From positions 1,706,407-1,770,406 of the forward strand of contig NZ_NCSS01000006.1 in assembly GCF_002088935.1 (NCBI RefSeq): a DNA stretch of 64,000 bases, read 5' to 3'. A model generated the notes under the pieces. That model searched no databases. It saw only the letters and a program-made list of their open reading frames with translations, and had not been told where the DNA came from. Of this stretch, positions 8,395 to 17,137 are shown in pieces (positions within the stretch are counted from its first letter, which is position 1; the number at the start of each line of letters is the position of its first letter). The translations under genes and the position numbers were made by a program. This DNA comes from Henriciella litoralis (GTDB lineage Bacteria > Pseudomonadota > Alphaproteobacteria > Caulobacterales > Hyphomonadaceae).

Positions 8395-9777
8395 ATGAAT
8401 CATACAGTCCGCAACGGCATGATTGCCAGCGTGACGATCCTCGCGGGACTGGGACTAACCCAGTGCTCTAACCGCACAGATACAGCAAATGTCTCAAAGG
8501 CAACGTCTGTTGAAGCCATACAGAATGATGGCGATCTGATCGTACTTACACTTGAAGGCCCAACAACCTATCGCGGTACCCGCGACGGCCCTGTCGGGTA
8601 CGAAGCCGAGCTTGTTCAGCAATTTGCTGATACGCTTGGGGTCACCCCAAAATTCATCAAGATGAATAGCATCGACGAGTTGTTGAAAGCTATGGAGAAG
8701 GGCCGCGGCCACATTGCTGCGGCAGGTCTTACGATCACCGAAATGAGAGGATCACGCCTGACCTTTGGTCCGGCCTATAAGGAAGTTTCGGAAATAGTCG
8801 TCTGCGGACCGGGCGTTATCGCCCCTAAAACGGCAGAGGACCTGCTGGACGTAGATCTGACTATTCTTGCCAGTTCGTCCTATCAGGAAACGCTGGAGAC
8901 GCTTCGCATCGACTATCCGCAGCTGGAATGGTCAACTCAGAATGCAGGTTCAGCCATGCCGATCATACGGCGCGTCGAGACCGGCGCTATCGATTGCACC
9001 GTCGCCGATTCCCATCTCGCCGAATATGCCCGTCGGCTATTCCCTGACCTCAAGGTCTCGATGTCGCTGACCAAGCCGAGACCGCTCGGCTGGGTCTACA
9101 ACGAAAAGATAAATGGGATGGACCAGGCCCTCGCCGGTTGGTTCATCGAAGCCCACGCGAGCGGTTATCTCGCTGAGCTTGACGAGAGCTGGTTCGGCCA
9201 TCTGGATGAGTTCGACTATATTGAGGTTCTACGCTTTGTAGAACGCGTCAATGAGCGCCTTCCGGAATTCAGGACCTACTTCGAAACCGCCGCCAGCGAG
9301 ACAGAGTTCGATTGGCACCTACTTGCCGCGCAAGCCTATCAGGAATCCCATTGGGACCCTGATGCACGAAGCCCGACAGGCGTACGTGGTCTGATGATGC
9401 TGACGAACCGGACGGCCAGCGAAGTTGGCGTCACCAACAGGCTGGACCCTGCCCAGAGCGTCAAAGGCGGAGCAGAATATCTGCAGCGCATATATGATCG
9501 CCTGCCGGAGGATATCACAGGCAAGGACAGGACATGGTTTGCGCTCGCAGCCTATAATATCGGGCTTGGACACGTTTACGACGCGCGTAAGCTAGCCGTT
9601 CGCCAGGGCCTTGATCCTTCAAGCTGGGATGACATCGAACGGATGCTGCCTCTGCTCACGCGCGCCAAGTATTATCAGACCGTGAAGCACGGCTATGCGC
9701 GCGGCTATGAGCCAGTGCGCTACGTCGAACGCATCCGTGACTATTATGGCATGCTGCGGGCGAATGTGCCGGTCTGA
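8395..9777 (+). CDS. mltF: MltF-type membrane-bound lytic transglycosylase
   Basis: Cleaves the glycan strands of peptidoglycan to 1,6-anhydro ends in the periplasm. The 460-residue protein starts with a lipoprotein signal (LAGLGLTQC lipobox, Cys about residue 25), followed by a family-3 solute-binding domain (residues 40-270; GPTTYRG, GYEAELVQQFADTLG) and a C-terminal SLT domain with the catalytic Glu in AQAYQESHWDP near residue 316 and the GVRGLMMLT and AAYNIGLGHV motifs. Domain order and length fit MltF. It appears to be a single-gene unit. Confidence 0.93.
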   Translation: MNHTVRNGMIASVTILAGLGLTQCSNRTDTANVSKATSVEAIQNDGDLIVLTLEGPTTYRGTRDGPVGYEAELVQQFADTLGVTPKFIKMNSIDELLKAMEKGRGHIAAAGLTITEMRGSRLTFGPAYKEVSEIVVCGPGVIAPKTAEDLLDVDLTILASSSYQETLETLRIDYPQLEWSTQNAGSAMPIIRRVETGAIDCTVADSHLAEYARRLFPDLKVSMSLTKPRPLGWVYNEKINGMDQALAGWFIEAHASGYLAELDESWFGHLDEFDYIEVLRFVERVNERLPEFRTYFETAASETEFDWHLLAAQAYQESHWDPDARSPTGVRGLMMLTNRTASEVGVTNRLDPAQSVKGGAEYLQRIYDRLPEDITGKDRTWFALAAYNIGLGHVYDARKLAVRQGLDPSSWDDIERMLPLLTRAKYYQTVKHGYARGYEPVRYVERIRDYYGMLRANVPV

Positions 9778-9807
9778 GCGTCGAAAATCCTAAACCCTTT
9801 CAATGAG

Positions 9808-9825
9808 CGCAACTTTTCAGTTGCG
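9808..9825. promoter_or_regulatory. Operator 1 of the SRPBCC-ArsR operon
   Basis: CGCAAC-TTTTCA-GTTGCG, a palindrome with six-base arms and a six-base centre, 45 bases before the SRPBCC start. The same GCAAC-N6-GTTGC pattern recurs 41 bases further on. The downstream ArsR-type repressor is the likely ligand. Confidence 0.65.
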
Positions 9826-9849
9826 TTTATTTTTCGGCCGATTAAAAAT

Positions 9850-9865
9850 GCAACCAAGGAGTTGC
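9850..9865. promoter_or_regulatory. Operator 2, covering the ribosome binding site
   Basis: GCAAC-CAAGGA-GTTGC repeats the arms and spacing of operator 1. Its centre is the AAGGAG ribosome site of the SRPBCC gene, so a bound repressor here would sit across the translation-start region of the gene. Confidence 0.6.
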
Positions 9866-9869
9866 GCAT

Positions 9870-10313
9870 ATGACCAACCAAATCGAAAAGACGGCTGAGT
9901 TCAAAGCATCCGTCGAAACTGTCTGGGACGCCATCACCGATCACGAGAAGTTTGGTGACTGGTTCAAGGTGAAACTGTACGACCCCTTTGTCGAAGGGGC
10001 AGTGACACGTGGGCAGATAACCTATCCAGGCTATGAGCACTTCAAATGGGAAAGCCGCACAACGGTCATCCGGCCAAAGGTGTATTTCGCGTTCATCTGG
10101 TATCACGATAACATCGAAGCCGAGCCGGGTGATGTCCGGCTTGAAACCCTCGTGGAATTCAAGCTGAAACCAACTGGGACGGGAACGCATCTGACTATCG
10201 TGGAGTCGGGCTTTGACAGCTTCCCGCCCGGCAAGGGCGAGCAAGCCCGGCTCAGCAATGAAGGCGGATGGGAAGAGCAGATGCACAATATCGGCGCGTT
10301 TGTTGATGGGTAA
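9870..10313 (+). CDS. SRPBCC (AHSA1-like / START-fold) protein
   Basis: A 147-residue ligand-binding-fold protein: the opening KTAEFKASVETVWDAITDHEKFGDWF is typical of the Aha1-C-like SRPBCC group, and the end (GWEEQMHNIGAFVDG) matches the usual last helix (both quoted in part). Such proteins often pair with ArsR repressors; the ligand is unknown. A strong AAGGAG site precedes the ATG. The stop overlaps the start of the arsR-type gene by eight bases, so the two are co-translated. Confidence 0.85.
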   Translation: MTNQIEKTAEFKASVETVWDAITDHEKFGDWFKVKLYDPFVEGAVTRGQITYPGYEHFKWESRTTVIRPKVYFAFIWYHDNIEAEPGDVRLETLVEFKLKPTGTGTHLTIVESGFDSFPPGKGEQARLSNEGGWEEQMHNIGAFVDG

Positions 10314-10647
10314 CGCAACGCGTAAAATTCACACTGCTGAGGTGTTTGGCGCGTTGGGTGACGAGACGCGTTTGAAACTTGTGAGCACGCTTAGCGATGG
10401 ACAAGGCAGATCGATTTCGGACCTCGCCTCAGGCTTTGGCATGTCCCGGCAGGCCGTGACCAAGCATCTCAAAGTACTCGAATCAGCCGGCCTCGTCTCG
10501 AATGACCGCGTCGGCCGGGAAAGCCGGTATCGACTCGATCCGCGCGCACTTGGAGACGCGCAACATTATCTGGACGCGATTTCGCGCCATTGGGATGAGG
10601 CGATTGAGCGGCTCAAGGCGTTTCTGGGCGAGGATCAGGCCCCGTGA
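10306..10647 (+). CDS. ArsR-family winged-helix repressor
   Basis: A 113-residue helix-turn-helix protein (VFGALGDETRLKLVSTL, then MSRQAVTKHLKVLESAGLV, then GRESRYRLDP). It lacks the metal-binding CxC motif of arsenic or cadmium sensors, so it belongs to the non-metal ArsR group that accompanies SRPBCC proteins. The start at 10306 overlaps the upstream stop; a longer frame from 10213 would lie wholly inside the SRPBCC gene. It probably represses its own operon through the two GCAAC-N6-GTTGC sites. Confidence 0.88.
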   Translation: MGNATRKIHTAEVFGALGDETRLKLVSTLSDGQGRSISDLASGFGMSRQAVTKHLKVLESAGLVSNDRVGRESRYRLDPRALGDAQHYLDAISRHWDEAIERLKAFLGEDQAP

Positions 10648-10685
10648 CGGTCGCCTCTGCCTTCATTGAAAGCCAGCGTTGAGCG

Positions 10686-12674
10686 TCAGACCTTCTCGAG
10701 CCAAGCGCCTTCGACGACATCGACCACATCTCCCATGATGTCGGTGATCTTGAAGTCTTTCGGCGTGTAGACGCGGCGAACGCCCATCTGTTTCAGGGCG
10801 CGCTCATCCTCAGGTGGGATAATCCCGCCGACGACGAGAGGGACGCCCTCCATGCCCGCCTTGCGGATCTCGGCGATCGTGTCCCGGACGAGGTCCAGAT
10901 GGCTGCCCGACAGGATAGAAAGGCCGATGACGTGCGCGTCGGCCTCCTTGGCTTGCGCGACGATCTCGGACGGGGTGAACCGGATGCCCTCATAGATAAC
11001 ATCCATGCCGCACGCGCGGGCCCGGCTGGCGATCTGTTCGGCGCCGTTTGAATGGCCGTCGAGGCCGGGCTTGCCGAGGACATAGGTGAGGCGGCGGCCA
11101 AGGGCTTCCGAGACCTGATCGACACGTGCTTTGGTGGCTTCGATGTTTTCATCACCGCCAGAATCGACCACCACCGCAACGCCGGTCGGGCCGCGATACT
11201 CGCCGAACACTTCGCGCAGGGCCGTGCCCCACTCGCCGGTGGTTACGCCGGCTTTTGCGGCGGCGATGGATGGCTCCATGATATTCTCGCCCGAGCTTGC
11301 GGCCGCCTTCAGCGCAGCGATTGCCGCTTCTGCCGCAGCATTATCGCGCTTGGCGCGCCAGTCCCGAAGGGCGCGGACCTGCTCTGCCTCCAGCAGCGGA
11401 TCGACCGTCTCGATAGTCTTCTCGCCTGCGCTGAGCGGGCTGTCAGCGCTTTCGAGGTACGCATTGACGCCAACGACCTTCTGCTCCCCGCGCTCAATGG
11501 CCTGGATGCGCTCTACATGCGCGCCAACGAGGCTTTCCTTCATATAGCCGACACTATCGACCGCCCCGCCCATATCGTCGATGCGGGCGAGCTCTTCACG
11601 AGCACCGGTTTTGAGCTCTTCGGTCTTCTTTTCGATGACGTGGCTACCATCGAACAGGTCTTCGTATTCGAGCAGGTCGGTCTCGTAGGCGAGGATCTGC
11701 TGCAGGCGTAGCGACCATTGCTGGTCCCACGGCCGGGGCAGCCCCATTGCCTCATTCCAGGCTGGAAGCTGGAGTGCACGGCACCGGGCGCGTTTCGACA
11801 GCGTGACGGCGAGCGCTTCAAGCAGGATACGGTAGACATTGTTTTCAGGCTGCTGCTCTGTCAGCCCCAGCGAGTTAACCTGAACGCCATATCGGAAGCG
11901 GAGGGATTTCGGGTCATCGACGCCATAGCGCTCGCGTCCGATCTCTTCCCAAAGGTCCACAAAGGCGCGCATCTTACAAAGTTCCGTAACGAAACGGACG
12001 CCGGCATTTACGAAGAAAGAAATACGGCCGAAAACGGTCGAGAAGTCCTCATCAGGGACCTGTCCGCCAGCTTTGACCGCGTCGAGAACCGCGCAGGCCG
12101 TCGCCAGCGCATAGGCGAGTTCCTGTTGGGGTGTCGCTCCAGCTTCCTGCAAATGGTAAGAGCAGACATTCAGCGGGTTCCATTTTGGAACCTCAGTGTA
12201 GCACCAGCTGACCATATCGGCGATCAGACGCATGCTGGGCTCTGGCGGGAAGACATAGGTGCCGCGCGACAGATATTCCTTGATGATGTCGTTCTGCGTC
12301 GTGCCGCGAAGTTTGGCGCGATCATCGCCGCGCTCATCGGCAAGCGCGACGTAGAGCGCCAGCATCCACGCGGCGGGCGCATTGATTGTCATCGAGGTGT
12401 TCATGTCCTCAAGCGGCAGCCCGTCAAACAGGGTGCGCATATCGCCGAGATGGCTGACTGGCACGCCGACTTTGCCGACTTCGCCCTTGGACAGGATATG
12501 GTCGCTGTCATAGGCGGTCTGGGTTGGCAGGTCGAAAGCGATGGAGAGGCCTGTCTGGCCGCGCGCAAGGTTCGAACGATAGAGGGCGTTCGACTTTTCC
12601 GCCGTGGAATGCCCCGCATAGGTGCGGAAAATCCACGGGCGATCCGCGTCATGCTGATAAGGCTTCTTTGTCAT
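10686..12674 (-). CDS. ecm: Ethylmalonyl-CoA mutase (Ecm / MeaA), B12-dependent
   Basis: Converts ethylmalonyl-CoA to methylsuccinyl-CoA with adenosylcobalamin, in the ethylmalonyl-CoA pathway that assimilates acetyl-CoA without isocitrate lyase. The 662-residue chain carries both the catalytic barrel (RPWIFRTYAGHSTA, GQTGLSIAFDLPTQTAYD) and a C-terminal B12 domain with the DGHSNGAEQ cobalt-ligand motif. The length and opening fit Ecm better than methylmalonyl-CoA mutase. The ATG at 12674 has GGAGG at good spacing; a frame from 12743 lacks this. ccr, the preceding pathway step, lies 1.5 kb away on the plus strand. Confidence 0.9.
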   Translation of the reverse strand: MTKKPYQHDADRPWIFRTYAGHSTAEKSNALYRSNLARGQTGLSIAFDLPTQTAYDSDHILSKGEVGKVGVPVSHLGDMRTLFDGLPLEDMNTSMTINAPAAWMLALYVALADERGDDRAKLRGTTQNDIIKEYLSRGTYVFPPEPSMRLIADMVSWCYTEVPKWNPLNVCSYHLQEAGATPQQELAYALATACAVLDAVKAGGQVPDEDFSTVFGRISFFVNAGVRFVTELCKMRAFVDLWEEIGRERYGVDDPKSLRFRYGVQVNSLGLTEQQPENNVYRILLEALAVTLSKRARCRALQLPAWNEAMGLPRPWDQQWSLRLQQILAYETDLLEYEDLFDGSHVIEKKTEELKTGAREELARIDDMGGAVDSVGYMKESLVGAHVERIQAIERGEQKVVGVNAYLESADSPLSAGEKTIETVDPLLEAEQVRALRDWRAKRDNAAAEAAIAALKAAASSGENIMEPSIAAAKAGVTTGEWGTALREVFGEYRGPTGVAVVVDSGGDENIEATKARVDQVSEALGRRLTYVLGKPGLDGHSNGAEQIASRARACGMDVIYEGIRFTPSEIVAQAKEADAHVIGLSILSGSHLDLVRDTIAEIRKAGMEGVPLVVGGIIPPEDERALKQMGVRRVYTPKDFKITDIMGDVVDVVEGAWLEKV

Positions 12675-12847
12675 TATGCGACCTCCGTTGTTATTGCGCT
12701 GCAACATGGACTGAACCCTGGGGAAGGGCAAGTTTCCCCGCACGTCAGGCTGATACGAGCGCGTCAGCGCAATATCATTGCTTCAGTTTAGGCATGACGG
12801 AATGCGTTGCCTCATGTTAGGCGACGAGATCAGCCTGGAGACGCCTC

Positions 12848-13132
12848 ATGCAAGACCTGATCGGCTCAATTGCGGCCATTCTGACCACGGCCTCCTTCCT
12901 GCCGCAGGCCATCCTCGTCTTGCGCACCCGCAACACCGAAAGCCTGTCGCTGATCATGTACGCGATGTTTACGGCGGGCGTTCTATGCTGGCTGATCTAT
13001 GGGTTGATGATTTCAAGCACGCCGATGATCATTGCAAATTTAATCACGATTGTGCTGGCGACCATTATCCTCAGCATCAAGATCCACAATACGCTTCGCC
13101 GATATCGCGCCGGGAAGCCGCCGATCCTTTGA
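12848..13132 (+). CDS. SemiSWEET / PQ-loop small transporter
   Basis: A 94-residue protein with three predicted membrane helices and the PQ motif in TTASFLPQAILVLRTRN. Bacterial SemiSWEETs dimerise to pass sugars across the inner membrane; substrate here unknown. GGAG precedes the ATG. Its last 56 bases overlap the end of the convergent aminotransferase gene. Confidence 0.85.
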   Translation: MQDLIGSIAAILTTASFLPQAILVLRTRNTESLSLIMYAMFTAGVLCWLIYGLMISSTPMIIANLITIVLATIILSIKIHNTLRRYRAGKPPIL

Positions 13133-14006
13133 GCCACGGCGCCGCGGTTGGGAGATCAGCGCCTATCGCCTCGTAATAAAGCGCTTGGACACGCCGTGTC
13201 ACGGGGCCCGGCTGGCCGTTGGAGATGTCGGTGCCGTCGAGACGTATGATGGGCAGGACAAGCGACGTTGCGGCCGTGGTGAATATTTCCGCTGCCGTGC
13301 GGGCCTCTTCGAGGGAGGCGGCCCGCTCTTCCACTTTCAGGCCGGCTTGCGACAGCTGTTTCAGGACCGACTGGCGCGTGACACCTGGCAGTATCTGATG
13401 GCCAAGATTTCGCGTGATGAGCGTGCCATCGGGCGTGACAATCCAGAGATTCGCGGAGGCAGCCTCAGTAATCCAGCCATCCTCATGCAAGATCGCCGAG
13501 GTGGCGCCCTCTTTCGCAGCCTGGCGATAGGCCAGTGTCTGGGACAAGAGCTGGGTCGTCTTGTAGTCACGCCGCTTCCAGCGCTGGTCTTCCACGGTGA
13601 TGGAAACGACGCCATCACGCGCCTTCTCAGAAATGAGTTCACGTGCCTCACAAAACATGAAGAGGCCGGGGCTCAATACGTCGGGGCCCACGAAATCGCG
13701 CCCACCATAGGCCCCGCCGGTGACCTGCAGGTACACGAAGCCTTCGGTCACCTTGTTGCGTGACAGCAAGTCCAGATGCAGGCTTTCCAGAGCCTGCGCA
13801 TCAATCGCTTCGGGAATGTCGATTCCGGCAAGCGTGCGTTGCAGGCGCGCCACGTGACCTTCGAAGTCAATCAGCTTGCCATTGTAGACAGCCGTCACTT
13901 CATAAGCGGCGTGCGCAAACAGAAAGCCCCGGTCAAAAGGCGACACGGCCGCGTCAGCCGCGGGGATGATTGCCCCGTTCAAATACACAAGATCAGCCGG
14001 TCCCAA
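13077..14006 (-). CDS. dat: Class IV PLP aminotransferase, probably D-amino acid aminotransferase
   Basis: Probably interconverts D-alanine and D-glutamate via PLP. The 309-residue protein has the fold-type IV opening (VYLNGAIIP, SPFDRGFLFAHAAYE), the PLP lysine in WKRRDYKTTQLL and the TEAASANLWIV motif. The lysine context fits D-amino acid aminotransferase, but a branched-chain aminotransferase or aminodeoxychorismate lyase is possible. The first start is a TTG at 14006 with GAGGGG nine bases upstream; a GTG seven codons in (VYLNG) is an alternative. It is convergent with the SemiSWEET gene and divergent from ccr. Confidence 0.8.
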   Translation of the reverse strand: MGPADLVYLNGAIIPAADAAVSPFDRGFLFAHAAYEVTAVYNGKLIDFEGHVARLQRTLAGIDIPEAIDAQALESLHLDLLSRNKVTEGFVYLQVTGGAYGGRDFVGPDVLSPGLFMFCEARELISEKARDGVVSITVEDQRWKRRDYKTTQLLSQTLAYRQAAKEGATSAILHEDGWITEAASANLWIVTPDGTLITRNLGHQILPGVTRQSVLKQLSQAGLKVEERAASLEEARTAAEIFTTAATSLVLPIIRLDGTDISNGQPGPVTRRVQALYYEAIGADLPTAAPWLKGSAASRRDIGEAYCGS

Positions 14007-14154
14007 GGTGATAAACCCCTCTAATTATGTTGCGCCGCAGCAAATTTTTACTTGCCTTGAGGTCAATGATTTGGTCAGTGTCCCGCCTAACAGGAGAGTT
14101 GTGAAGCAGAAGAATAATCTTGCTCACAATTGGCATTATCGGAGGCTCTGAAGA

Positions 14155-15426
14155 ATGACGACGGCAACAAAGACGCGTGAGACGAAAGATATTTACGAAA
14201 TGGGCGAGATCCCGCCCGAGTTTCACGTCCCGAAAATGATGTATGCGTGGGCGATTCGCCGCGAACGCCACGGCCGCCCCGCAACAGCGATGCAGATTGA
14301 GCAAGTCCCGGTGCCGGAAATCGATTCCGACGAGGTGCTGGTGCTCGTCATGGCTGCCGGCGTGAACTATAACGGCATCTGGGCCGGTCTCGGCGAACCG
14401 ATCTCCCCTTTTGACATCCACAAGGCAGATTTTCATATCGCCGGGTCTGACGCAGCCGGCATTGTCTGGGCCGTTGGCCGGAAGGTCACCCGCGTTAAAC
14501 CAGGCGACGAGGTTGTCATCCACTGTAACCAGGATGATGGCGACGACGAGGAATGTAATGGCGGCGACCCTATGAACTCGCCGAGCCAGCGCATCTGGGG
14601 CTATGAGACGCCGGATGGCAGCTTCGCGCAATTCTGCCGCGTTCAGGCGCGCCAGTGTATGCCGCGTCCAAAACACCTCACCTGGGAAGAAAGCGCCTGC
14701 TACACGCTGACGCTCGCGACCGCCTACCGCATGCTGTTCGGCCACCGCCCGCACATCGTGAAGCCGGGCAATAACGTCCTTGTCTGGGGCGCGTCTGGCG
14801 GCCTTGGCAGCTTTGGCGTCCAACTGTGCGCCGTCACCGGTGCCCATGCCATCGGTGTGGTCTCGGACCCGGAGAAGTTCGACTTCGTCTATTCGATGGG
14901 CGCCAAGGGCGTGCTCAACCGGAAAGACTTCAATTGCTGGGGTCAGCTGCCAAAAGTGAACGGGCCGGAATTCTCCGACTATATGCGTGAGAACCGCAAG
15001 TTCGGTAAGGCGATCTGGGAGATCACGGGCAAGAAGGATGTCGATATCGTCTTCGAACATCCGGGCGAAAGCACGTTCCCGGTTTCCGTCTTCGTCGTGA
15101 AACGCGGCGGCATGGTCGTCATCTGCGCCGGCACGACAGGCTTCAATCTGACTATGGATGCCCGCTTCCTCTGGATGCGCCAGAAACGCGTCCAGGGTTC
15201 GCACTTTGCAAACCTTGCGCAGGCATCTGCCGCAAACCAGCTGGTTATCGATCGACGCATTGATCCATGCATGTCGGAAGTCTTCTCATGGGAGGATATT
15301 CCAGCTGCACACGAGAAGATGCTCGATAACAAGCACCTTCCGGGCAACATGGCCGTGCTGGTGACCTCACCAAAGCCAGGCCTTCGCACGGTTGAAGATG
15401 TGCTGGCGGTCAGCGGACAAAGCTGA
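14155..15426 (+). CDS. ccr: Crotonyl-CoA carboxylase/reductase
   Basis: Reductively carboxylates crotonyl-CoA to ethylmalonyl-CoA with NADPH and CO2, the signature step of the ethylmalonyl-CoA pathway. The 423-residue medium-chain reductase has the CO2-pocket elements GVNYNGIWAGLG and GSHFANLAQA, the Ccr-specific acidic insert HCNQDDGDDEECNGGDP, and the NADPH motif VWGASGGLGSFGVQL. Length is that of Ccr. It lies near ecm but on the opposite strand, and is followed by a strong intrinsic terminator. Confidence 0.96.
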   Translation: MTTATKTRETKDIYEMGEIPPEFHVPKMMYAWAIRRERHGRPATAMQIEQVPVPEIDSDEVLVLVMAAGVNYNGIWAGLGEPISPFDIHKADFHIAGSDAAGIVWAVGRKVTRVKPGDEVVIHCNQDDGDDEECNGGDPMNSPSQRIWGYETPDGSFAQFCRVQARQCMPRPKHLTWEESACYTLTLATAYRMLFGHRPHIVKPGNNVLVWGASGGLGSFGVQLCAVTGAHAIGVVSDPEKFDFVYSMGAKGVLNRKDFNCWGQLPKVNGPEFSDYMRENRKFGKAIWEITGKKDVDIVFEHPGESTFPVSVFVVKRGGMVVICAGTTGFNLTMDARFLWMRQKRVQGSHFANLAQASAANQLVIDRRIDPCMSEVFSWEDIPAAHEKMLDNKHLPGNMAVLVTSPKPGLRTVEDVLAVSGQS

Positions 15427-15456
15427 TCCGCGAACCTACCAAGACAAGACTAAAGA

Positions 15457-15491
15457 AAAGCCCCGCGGCGCGAAGCTGTGGGGCTTTTTTT
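15457..15491 (+). terminator. Intrinsic terminator of ccr
   Basis: AAAGCCCC and GGGGCTTT arms around a GC-rich 15-base loop, followed by a run of seven T, about 30 bases after the ccr stop. Classic rho-independent form. Confidence 0.88.
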
Positions 15492-15633
15492 ATGGAGCGG
15501 ATCGAATCAAGAGCGATGAGCTCCTTTCATCTGGTCCTTCGCCATCATACTCGCGCGCATCAGGCATGGACCTCTTGCCCCGCACGACTGCGCGCCGCAC
15601 AGTGGGTGATGAGAATTTTGAGGGAGATTCGCC

Positions 15634-17130
15634 ATGAAAAAAGTACTGGGCGCAATTGGGGTATTGTTTCTTGGTCTTGTCGCCGTGCTGGTTGTCCGCG
15701 CGCTGAATTATGGCGGCACGCCGAGCGATGTTCAGACGGTTGAGCTGCCGGATGCACCGGACATTTCGGTCGAGCGGGCTGCAGAGCACCTTTCTGAAGC
15801 GATCAAGTTCCGCACGATTACCCTGCAAGGCGGTGACCCTCGCCCCGGTCAGGAAGGCCCCTGGCTCGAGCTTCAGGCGTGGCTCGAAACCACCTACCCA
15901 GCCTTTCATGCCGCCGCGAACAAGGAAACCGTCCCTGGCGGTTACACGCTTCTCTATACGTGGGAAGGCTCTGACCCCTCGCTCGACCCGATCCTGCTCA
16001 TGGCGCACCAGGACGTTGTGCCCGTCAACATAGGCACTGAAGGTGACTGGACCGGCGCGCCCTTCGCTGGCGAGATTGTCGATGGCTACATCTATGGCCG
16101 CGGCGCGATGGACGACAAAGGCTCGCTCGTGGCGCTAATGGAAGCGCTCGATGCACTCGCGCGGGATGGATTTCAGCCGCGCAGGACAGTCCTGCTCCAG
16201 CTTGGTCATGATGAAGAAGTTTCAGGCTCAGGCGCAGAAGCCGGCATCGCCCTGCTCAAATCACGGGGCGTGACGCCCGTCATGGCGCTCGACGAAGGCT
16301 TTATGGTGATTGAGGATAATCCCGTCACCGGTGGCACGCTGGGTCTGATTGGCATTGCCGAGAAAGGCTATCTGACGGCGCGCATCACCGCCATCGCCGA
16401 TGGAGGGCATTCCTCAGCGCCGCCTCGCGACAGTGCAACCGTTCGTCTCTCGCGGGCGCTGATTGCTCTCGATGAAAACCAGATGCCGGCAGACCTCGCC
16501 AAGGCGCCGACATCTGACATGATGAAGGTCATCTCCGCAGATCTTGGCTTTCCGGCGCGCCTCGCCATGGGCAATCAATGGTTACTCGGCGGATTGGTAG
16601 AGAGCCAGTTTTCAAGCTCGCCACAAGGCAATGCGATGATCCGCACAACCACAGCGCCGACCATGCTGTCCGGGTCTGCCAAGGAGAATGTGTTGGCACA
16701 GCGCGCGACGGCGATTGTAAATTTCCGTATCCATCCGAACAATACGGTCGATGAGGTGATGCAGCATATTCGCGATGTCACCGCGGATATTGAAGGGATC
16801 GAGGTCGCGCCGGTTGCGGACGGGATCGCGAGTGAAGCCTCTCCCGTCAGCGCTACCGATAATCGTGCCTTTGGTGTGCTTTACGCGGTGGCGAAGGAAG
16901 TTGGCGACGGCGCGCCGGTCGCGCCGGGTCTTGTGATTGGAGCAACGGATGCCCGGTATGCCAGCGCGATCACCAAGGATGTCTACCGGTTTGCGCCGTC
17001 ATTGGTCGGCCCGGCAGATCTTGCTGGCTTTCATGGGACGAATGAGCGTCTCAGTGTTGAAAATATGGGACGGCTAGCGAGAGGCTACGCACAAATCGTG
17101 CTCGCCATGGATGCGCCTGAAACGGACTAG
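15634..17130 (+). CDS. M20-family metallopeptidase (carboxypeptidase S-like), membrane-anchored
   Basis: A 498-residue zinc peptidase with one N-terminal membrane helix (LGAIGVLFLGLVAVLVV) placing the catalytic part in the periplasm. Metal-binding motifs are visible: LLMAHQDVVPV, GRGAMDDKGS and LGHDEEVSG, with the C-terminal His in GFHGTNERLSVENM; a dimerisation lid sits in the middle. It resembles the yeast carboxypeptidase S / PM20D1 branch, which hydrolyses dipeptides or N-acyl amino acids. GAGGGAG precedes the start. It is convergent with the K+ channel gene. Confidence 0.9.
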   Translation: MKKVLGAIGVLFLGLVAVLVVRALNYGGTPSDVQTVELPDAPDISVERAAEHLSEAIKFRTITLQGGDPRPGQEGPWLELQAWLETTYPAFHAAANKETVPGGYTLLYTWEGSDPSLDPILLMAHQDVVPVNIGTEGDWTGAPFAGEIVDGYIYGRGAMDDKGSLVALMEALDALARDGFQPRRTVLLQLGHDEEVSGSGAEAGIALLKSRGVTPVMALDEGFMVIEDNPVTGGTLGLIGIAEKGYLTARITAIADGGHSSAPPRDSATVRLSRALIALDENQMPADLAKAPTSDMMKVISADLGFPARLAMGNQWLLGGLVESQFSSSPQGNAMIRTTTAPTMLSGSAKENVLAQRATAIVNFRIHPNNTVDEVMQHIRDVTADIEGIEVAPVADGIASEASPVSATDNRAFGVLYAVAKEVGDGAPVAPGLVIGATDARYASAITKDVYRFAPSLVGPADLAGFHGTNERLSVENMGRLARGYAQIVLAMDAPETD

Positions 17131-17137
17131 GTCCGGA

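Noticed and set aside
11718..12791. Long open frame of 357 codons on the plus strand
   Set aside because: Antisense to ecm, whose protein motifs and ribosome site are unmistakable; the frame's translation is compositionally odd and Arg/His rich.
13993..15204. Open frame of 403 codons on the minus strand
   Set aside because: Lies antisense to ccr, a clear full-length gene; open only because of high GC content.
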